This document shows positions 1 to 5,288 of a stretch of DNA of 5,288 nucleotides, one piece after another. The position numbers and the translations under genes are program-made. Origin of the DNA: Acidovorax delafieldii (GTDB taxonomy: Bacteria > Pseudomonadota > Gammaproteobacteria > Burkholderiales > Burkholderiaceae_C); contig DCVY01000054.1 of NCBI GenBank assembly GCA_002327945.1, forward strand, positions 4,252 through 9,539. The letters are read 5' to 3'. The notes under the pieces were generated by a model. It did no database searches. It saw only the letters and a program-made list of their open reading frames with translations, and was not told the origin of the DNA. The number at the start of each line of letters is the position of its first letter. The first letter of the stretch is position 1.

Positions 1-145
1 ATGTGCGGTGATGTGCGGCAGCTTTACGCGGGCTTCACTTTTCCGTATCCGACATGACATGACCGCGCCGCACAATGATGGGGTATGCCATGCACCTTGT
101 TTCTTGCCCATGAATGACCATTCCTTTGCCAACATAAGGCACGCT
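1..145. other. Leader region upstream of the efflux operon
   Basis: This short stretch precedes the operon. It contains a near-tandem 10-base repeat at 1-20 (ATGTGCGG at 1-8 and again at 11-18) and a pentamer repeat, GACAT twice followed by GAC, at 51-63. The best promoter-like pair I find is TTTACG at 23-28, 17 bases, then TATCCG at 46-51, which is too weak to call. I see no clear operator, and no divergent regulator gene starts inside the window. The reading frame of the first gene stays open back to a GTG at 8, but that part is not lipoprotein-like and is best treated as untranslated. Confidence 0.4.
136..139 (+). promoter_or_regulatory. Ribosome binding site that fixes the start of the outer-membrane factor
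   Basis: AAGG at 136-139 lies six bases before the ATG at 146. This supports 146 over the in-frame upstream starts at 8 (GTG), 11 and 110. The choice also gives a compact lipoprotein signal peptide, with the lipobox cysteine at residue 27. Confidence 0.55.
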
Positions 146-1546
146 ATGCCTCGCGCACCCTTTCGTCTGGCGGGCTCTGCCGGGCAGTGGGTACTGACCG
201 CCGCCGTGGTGTTGCTGGCTGGCTGTGCCAGCTTGGCGCAGCCCGACAGCAGTCTGCCGCAGACCCCGGTTCCGACGGCCTGGTCTGCGCAAGCGCCTGC
301 GGGCGTGCCTGCCACGTCGCTGGCGCAGTGGTGGCAGCGATTCGACGACCCGCAGCTTACGCGGCTGGTCACACAGGCTCTGCAGGCCAATACCAGCCTG
401 CGCAGCGCGCAAGCCGCCTTGCAGCAGGCGCGCGCCCAGGCGGATGTGCAGGCAGCAGGCCTGCTGCCCAGCGTGGGGGCCTCGGCATCGGCCCAGCGCA
501 GCCGGGCGTCGAACAGCACGGGCAACAGTTTTCAGGCAGGGTTTGATGCCAGCTGGGAGCCCGACGTATTTGGCCGCCTGCGCAGCGGCGTGAACGCCAG
601 CACAGCCGATGCACAGGCCGCCGAAGCCAGCCTGGCCGACGTGCAGGTGTCGCTGGCCGCTGAGACGGCCGTGAACTACATCGAGTTGCGGGGCTTGCAG
701 CAGCGGCTGGCCATTGCGCGCAGCAATCTGGCCAGCCAGCAGGAGACGTTGCAGATCACCCAGTGGCGGCTGCAGGCCGGGCTCACTACCTCGCTGGTGG
801 CTGAGCAGGCCCGTGGGGCGGCAGAGCAAACGGCCGCGCAGATTCCGGCGCTCGAATCGGGCCTGGCCCAGTCGCGCCACAGCCTGGCCGTGCTGACTGG
901 GCAGGCCCCGCTGGCGCTGGATACGCTGTTGGCAGATGCCGCAGCCGTGCCGCAACCCGCGCAAGACCTGGCGCTGGCCATTCCTGCACAAACCCTGCGG
1001 CAGCGACCCGACGTGCGCGCGGCGGAGCAGCGCATTGCCGCTGCCCTGGCCCGGGTCTCGCAGGCCGATGCCGCGCGCTACCCCGACTTCAACATCTCGG
1101 GCAATCTGGGTCTGCGCGCCCTCACGCTGGGCGCCCTGTCCAACGGCAGCTCGATTGCCAGCGCCTTGCTGGCCAGTGTCTCGATGCCGGTGTTCGATGG
1201 CGGCGCGGCGCGGGCCCAGGTGCGCGTGCAGGAGGCGGCGCTGGAGCAGGCCCGCGTGGCCTACGAGGCCTCGGTGCTCACGGCGCTCAAGGATGTGGAG
1301 GATGCCCTGGTGGCCCTGCGCGGCAATCGCGAGCGCCTGGTGCGGCTGCAGGCTGCCGCCGATGCCGCAGGCAATGCGGCCTTGCTGGCCCAGCAGCGCT
1401 ACAGCAGCGGCCTGATCGACTTCCAGTCGGTGCTGGAAACCCAGCGCACGCTGCTGTCCACCCAGGACGGCGTGGCCACCACCGTGGCCAGCGTTTCTGC
1501 CGACCATGTGCGGCTGTACAAGGCGCTGGGCGGCGGCTGGCAGTAG
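146..1546 (+). CDS. NodT-family outer-membrane efflux lipoprotein (TolC-like OMF)
   Basis: This is the outer-membrane exit duct of the pump. Proteins of this family form trimers, with a beta-barrel in the outer membrane and a long alpha-helical tunnel in the periplasm. With the start at 146 the product is 466 residues, normal for the family. Residues 1-26 form a lipoprotein signal peptide (basic start, hydrophobic WVLTAAVVLL) ending in the lipobox LAGC, so Cys27 is the predicted lipidated residue. The typical early segment WWQRFDDPQL is at 62-71. Two outer-membrane-efflux repeats follow, each rich in Ala/Gln helices; the second opens with the hallmark LRQRPDVR at 284-291. The C-terminus carries the family ending YKALGGGWQ (458-466). 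It lies 43 bases before the adaptor gene, so it is probably the dedicated partner and first gene of the operon. An upstream start at 110 would add 12 residues to the signal peptide. Family is certain; substrate is not deducible. Confidence 0.95.
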   Translation: MPRAPFRLAGSAGQWVLTAAVVLLAGCASLAQPDSSLPQTPVPTAWSAQAPAGVPATSLAQWWQRFDDPQLTRLVTQALQANTSLRSAQAALQQARAQADVQAAGLLPSVGASASAQRSRASNSTGNSFQAGFDASWEPDVFGRLRSGVNASTADAQAAEASLADVQVSLAAETAVNYIELRGLQQRLAIARSNLASQQETLQITQWRLQAGLTTSLVAEQARGAAEQTAAQIPALESGLAQSRHSLAVLTGQAPLALDTLLADAAAVPQPAQDLALAIPAQTLRQRPDVRAAEQRIAAALARVSQADAARYPDFNISGNLGLRALTLGALSNGSSIASALLASVSMPVFDGGAARAQVRVQEAALEQARVAYEASVLTALKDVEDALVALRGNRERLVRLQAAADAAGNAALLAQQRYSSGLIDFQSVLETQRTLLSTQDGVATTVASVSADHVRLYKALGGGWQ

Positions 1547-1589
1547 CCCGCGCCTGCCCCCGAACAACTCTCACCCTCTACAGAATCCG

Positions 1590-2947
1590 ATGGCCATGAC
1601 TTCTTCTGAAAAAAACACCCCCGCCGCCAGCCCGTCCACTGCCGCCGACCTGCAAGCGCTGATCGGCGGTAGCAAGCCGCGCCGCTGGTGGCAGCGCTCC
1701 ACCCTGTGGCTGGGCGTGGCGGTGCTGGGGCTGGCGGGCGGCGGCATTTATTACTGGCAAGGCCAGCAGCGCGCCAGCGCAGCACCGGTGTATGTGACCG
1801 AGGCGGTGCGCCGGGGCAACCTCACGCTTAATGTGTTGGCCAACGGCACCTTGCAGCCCACGCGGGCGGTAACCATTGGCAGCGAGCTGTCGGGCACGGT
1901 CAGAAACGTCCTGGTGGACGTGAACGACAAGGTCAAAAAAGGGCAGGTACTGGTCGAACTCGACACCGCCAAGCTTGATGCGCAGGTGCTGCGCTCGCGC
2001 GCCTCGCTGGCGGCGGCGCAGGCACGGCTGGCGCAGGCGGTGGCCACCACCCAAGAGGCACTGGCCGGCTTTGGGCGGCTGCAGGAGGTGGCGCGCCTGT
2101 CGGGCGGCAAGGTGCCATCGGCCGCGGAGCTGGACAGCGGCCGGGCCACGCTTGACCGCGCCCGGGCCGACGAAGCCAGTGCCCGCGCTTCGGTGGACGA
2201 CGCCCGGGCGGCGCTGTCCACCGATGTCACCAACCTGTCCAAAGCCTCGATCCGCTCGCCGATTGACGGCGTGGTGCTGACCCGCACGGTCGAGCCCGGC
2301 AACGCCGTGGCTGCGTCGCTGCAGGCCGTCACGCTGTTCACGCTGGCCGAAGACCTCACGCGGCTGCGGCTGGATGTGAGCGTGGACGAGGCCGACGTGG
2401 GCTCGGTGAAACTTGACCAGAAGGCCAGTTTCACCGTCAGTGCCTATCCGTCGCGCCGCTATCCGGCCAAGGTCACGCGGGTGTCGTTCGGCTCCACCAA
2501 GACCGACAACGTGGTCACCTACATCACCTGGCTGGAGGTGGACAACTCCGACCTGAGCCTGCGCCCCGGCATGACGGCGGCGGCCACCATCACATCCACC
2601 GAGCGCAACGATGTGCTGCTGGTGCCCAACACGGCCCTGCGGTTCACCCCGGCCATCGCTTCAGGTGGCACGGCCGGGGCGGCGGCGAAACCGGCGCCGT
2701 CGGGCGGCATCATGTCGCAACTGATGCCGCGCATGCCGCGCTCGGACACGCGCCGGCCCGGCGGCAGCGGTGAGGCGGCCGACAGCGCGGACCGTGGGCG
2801 CAAGGTGTGGGTGCTCAAAGACGGCGCCGCGCACGCCGTGGCGGTGCAGGTGGGCATCAGCGATGGCCGCCGCACCGAGGTCAGCGGCGAAGGCCTGGCC
2901 GAAGGCATGGCCGTCATCACCGACCAGCGCTCTGCCGGGGCGGCGCC

Positions 2948-2951
<4 letters not shown>
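1590..2951 (+). CDS. macA: MacA-like periplasmic adaptor (membrane-fusion protein) of an ABC efflux pump
   Basis: The adaptor links the inner-membrane MacB transporter to the outer-membrane duct; in MacA it is hexameric and stimulates the ATPase. The 453-residue product is longer than E. coli MacA (about 371). Residues 1-37 are polar and cytoplasmic. One membrane helix lies at about 38-56, giving a HlyD-like N-in anchor rather than a lipid anchor. The first lipoyl half-motif is around 96-127 (SGTVRNVLVDVNDKVKKGQV, 101-120), followed by a long alpha-hairpin at about 128-225. The second lipoyl half (SIRSPIDGVVLTRTVEPGNA) comes next, then the beta-barrel with LRPGMTA at 324-330. A 50-residue Gly/Pro/Arg-rich linker (354-403) precedes the membrane-proximal domain starting RKVWVLKDG (404-412). 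The start is the first ATG after the upstream stop; a second ATG lies at 1596, and neither has a strong ribosome site. The gene's stop overlaps the ATPase start. MacA versus another ABC-linked HlyD family member is decided by the MacB-type neighbours. Confidence 0.92.
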
Positions 2952-3750
<799 letters not shown>

Positions 3751-3751
<1 letters not shown>

Positions 3752-4956
3752 TGCTGCTCAACACCCTTTTGCTCGCGCTGCGCTCGATCCGGCGCAACCT
3801 GATGCGCTCGTTTCTCACCATCCTGGGCATCGTGATCGGCGTCAGCGCCGTCATCACCATGGTCACGCTGGGCAGCGGCGCCACCATGGCGGTGCAAAAC
3901 CAGATCTCGGGCCTGGGCACCAACCTGCTGCAGGTGCGCCCCGGCCAGCGCATGGGGCCGGGCGGCGGCTCTGGCGCCCCTGCGTTCAAGGAAACCGACG
4001 CCGTTGCCATCGCCCAGCAGATTGGCGGCATTTTGGCCGTGGCGCCCGAGGCGCGGACCGGCGCCACCGTGGTGGCCGGCGGGCGCAACTGGACCACCAG
4101 CATCATCGGCAGCACCAACGCCTGGCTGCAGACGGGCAACTGGACCGTGCGCACCGGGCGGGTTTTTTCGGATGCAGAACTGCGCGCCGGTGCCGCCGTG
4201 TGCCTGATTGGCGAAACCGTGCGCCGCGAACTCTATGGCACGCGCGACGCCGTGGGTGAGCAGTTGCGGGTGAAGGCGTTTTCGTGCGAAGTGGTGGGTG
4301 TGCTGGGTTCCAAGGGGCAGGGCGCCTTTGGCAACGACCAGGACGACACCGTGCTCGTGCCCCTCAAAACGCTGCAGCGCCGCGTAACCGGCAACACCCG
4401 CGTCAACACGCTGCTGGTGTCCATGCAGGACGGCAGCAACCCCGAGCGGGTGAAGGCCAGCCTGACCCAGCTGTTGCGCGAACTGCGCAAGCTCGCCGAC
4501 ACCGACGAAGACAACTTCAACGTGCTCGACACCAAGCAGCTGGCCGACACGCTCTCGGGCACCACCAGGGTCATGACCATGCTGCTGGGCGCCGTGGCGG
4601 CGGTGAGTCTGCTGGTGGGCGGCATCGGCATCATGAATATCATGCTCGTGAGCGTGACCGAGCGCACCCGCGAGATTGGCCTGCGCCTGGCCATCGGCGC
4701 CCTGGAGCGCGAGGTGCTGCTGCAGTTCCTGATCGAGGCCGTGGTGCTGGCCGCCCTGGGCGGGCTGATCGGCATCGTACTGGCCACGGGGGCATCCATC
4801 GGCCTGTCGGCCCTGATGGATGTGCCCTACATCTTCAACCCGGGCGTCAACCTGTTGTCGTTTGTTTTTTCCGCCGGGATCGGGGTGGTGTTTGGCTATT
4901 TTCCGGCGCGGCGCGCGGCGCGCATGGACCCGATTGATGCGCTGCGGCATGAGTGA
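3751..4956 (+). CDS. macB: MacB-type ABC transporter permease (FtsX-like, separate polypeptide)
   Basis: This is the inner-membrane subunit of the pump, equivalent to the C-terminal two thirds of E. coli MacB. The product has 401 residues in the classic type VII ABC topology. A cytoplasmic amphipathic start (residues 1-20, LRSIRRNLMRS) is followed by TM1 at about 21-45. A large periplasmic MacB_PCD domain runs from about 46 to 270, containing the family segment with QDDTVLVPLKTLQRR (197-211). TM2 is at about 274-298, then the conserved cytoplasmic stretch SVTERTREIGLRLAIGA (301-317) that contacts the ATPase. TM3 lies at about 326-350 and TM4 at about 366-384. The usual FtsX-family tail P-A-R-R-A-A and DPIDALRHE ends the protein. 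Cys151 and Cys179 are its periplasmic cysteines. The start overlaps the ATPase stop by one base. LolC/E and FtsX are less likely, given the intact MacB periplasmic segment and the adaptor upstream. The frame is complete, with no disruption. Confidence 0.95.
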
Positions 4957-4965
4957 AAATTGCCT

Positions 4966-4982
4966 GCAGATGCAACTTCTGC
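4966..4982 (-). terminator. Weak hairpin between convergent genes, possible terminator
   Basis: GCAGA (4966-4970) pairs with TCTGC (4978-4982) around a seven-base loop, in the 27-base gap between the permease stop and the stop of the minus-strand frame. Read on the minus strand, the hairpin begins one base after the stop at 4984-4986 and a TTTT (4959-4956) follows six bases beyond it. The stem is only five pairs and the T run is short and displaced, so this is a weak candidate. On the plus strand no T run follows, and I see no good terminator for the efflux operon. Confidence 0.2.
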
Positions 4983-4983
4983 G

Positions 4984-5253
4984 TCAGTCCTTCGCAACCA
5001 CGGTGTCATACAGCCCATAGTGGGTCAGTCCCACATGGCTTTCGATGCCGGTGTAGCGCAGGGAGGCGTCTTCATAGCGCCGAAACGCAAACACCGCCTG
5101 GTTCATCTGCTCGGTGTTGAACACCTTGAGCCGCACCAGCAGGTGAAAGTCCTGCACCGTCAGCCCGGTCACTGTGAGGAACAAATCGGGCTCCAGTTTG
5201 GTGATGACGTCCTGCAGAGTGTTTTCACGAAAGTCGGTCAGGTACGGGAACCT
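4984..5253 (-). pseudogene. 3' remnant of an unrecognised minus-strand gene
   Basis: The minus strand is open for 89 codons, from 5253 down to a TGA at 4984-4986, and encodes a natural-looking protein end. Examples are YLTDFRENTLQDVITKLEPD (upstream part), LTVQDFHLLVRLKVFN, FAFRRYEDASLRYTGIESHV and a terminus GLYDTVVAKD. A TAG stop at 5254-5256 closes the frame upstream. The only usual start codon inside is a TTG at 5184, which would discard a convincing upstream segment and leave 66 residues. I therefore read it as the C-terminal end of a larger protein whose 5' part has been lost or displaced, not as a small intact gene. I cannot assign it to a family with confidence; it shows no signal peptide or membrane helix. 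GC is about 57-62%, well below the efflux operon, hinting at a different origin. It converges on the permease gene and has no evident functional link to it. Confidence 0.5.
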
Positions 5254-5288
5254 CTAATAACTACCGTTTTCAGCCCATCACTGGCTGA
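5246..5288. mobile_element. Possible edge of an insertion element (junction with the truncated gene)
   Basis: The coding character of the minus-strand frame ends near 5244. The sequence then changes to an AT-richer stretch beginning GGGAACCTCTAATAACTACC (5246-5265). A terminal-repeat-like start, loss of the neighbouring gene's frame and a compositional change together suggest an insertion-sequence end with its body beyond 5288. A minus-strand frame entering from the window edge is open for 16 codons to a TGA at 5238-5240, and could be the end of a transposase. No transposase motif and no second inverted repeat can be seen here, so this is a hypothesis only. Confidence 0.25.
5270..5288. repeat. 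Perfect 6-bp inverted repeat at the window edge
   Basis: TCAGCC (5270-5275) and GGCTGA (5283-5288) are exact reverse complements separated by seven bases (CATCACT), so the strand can form a small hairpin. TTT lies directly before it on the plus strand. It could be part of a mobile-element end, or a terminator whose T run lies past 5288. The repeat itself is directly visible; its role is not known, and a stem of this size can occur by chance. Confidence 0.45.

Noticed and set aside
1..20. Near-tandem 10-base repeat at the window start
   Set aside because: Fewer than two copies with mismatches, cut by the window edge; too short to distinguish from chance or to assign as an operator.
8..145. 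N-terminal extension of the outer-membrane factor from GTG 8, ATG 11 or ATG 110
   Set aside because: The extra residues are not signal-peptide-like and would bury the lipoprotein signal. ATG 146 has a ribosome site and gives a 27-residue lipobox arrangement.
35..1567. A 510-codon open frame antisense to the outer-membrane factor gene
   Set aside because: Its translation is rich in Arg, Gly, His and Gln with no domain pattern. It mirrors the codon bias of the high-GC plus-strand gene, which has clear family motifs.
1506..1589. Adaptor start at ATG 1506, overlapping the outer-membrane factor gene
   Set aside because: The additional residues are an out-of-frame reading of the previous gene's end, with no conserved character. 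ATG 1590 lies just past that gene's stop.

Overview
The window is almost filled by one plus-strand operon of four genes for an ABC-type tripartite efflux system (MacAB with its own outer-membrane factor). A short, lower-GC end follows, holding what looks like the remnant of an unrelated minus-strand gene. Inner- and outer-membrane components occur together, so the host is Gram-negative. The high GC (about 70-78% in two 60-base samples of the operon), the codon choice and the style of the proteins suggest a betaproteobacterium of the Burkholderiales, perhaps Comamonadaceae. That placement is inference from general resemblance, not from a marker gene.

Layout: 1-145 is a short leader in which I see no convincing promoter. 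146-1546 encodes a NodT-family outer-membrane factor lipoprotein. 1590-2951 encodes a MacA-like membrane-fusion (adaptor) protein. 2948-3751 encodes a MacB-type ATPase. 3751-4956 encodes a MacB-type permease. The last three genes are tightly packed: the adaptor and ATPase overlap as ATGA, and the ATPase and permease overlap as TGATG, which suggests translational coupling. In E. coli MacB the ATPase and permease are one polypeptide; here they are two genes.

Function: two ATPase and two permease subunits would form the inner-membrane motor. The adaptor, anchored by one N-terminal membrane helix, would make a periplasmic hexameric funnel that docks on the trimeric outer-membrane factor. Such mechanotransmission pumps move substrate from the periplasm to the outside. 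Known substrates of the family include macrolides, lipopeptides, siderophores and heme precursors or toxins; nothing here reveals this pump's substrate. All four components look intact, with every ATPase motif present.

After the permease stop (4956), a minus-strand reading frame ending at 4984 has the codon character of a real gene but no ATG, and it is cut by a stop at 5254-5256. It is most likely the 3' end of a truncated gene. The truncation point adjoins an AT-richer stretch (about 5246-5288) with a perfect 6-bp inverted repeat, which may be the edge of an insertion element whose body lies beyond the window. I recognise no previously undescribed system; the truncated end is the part that most deserves a second look.
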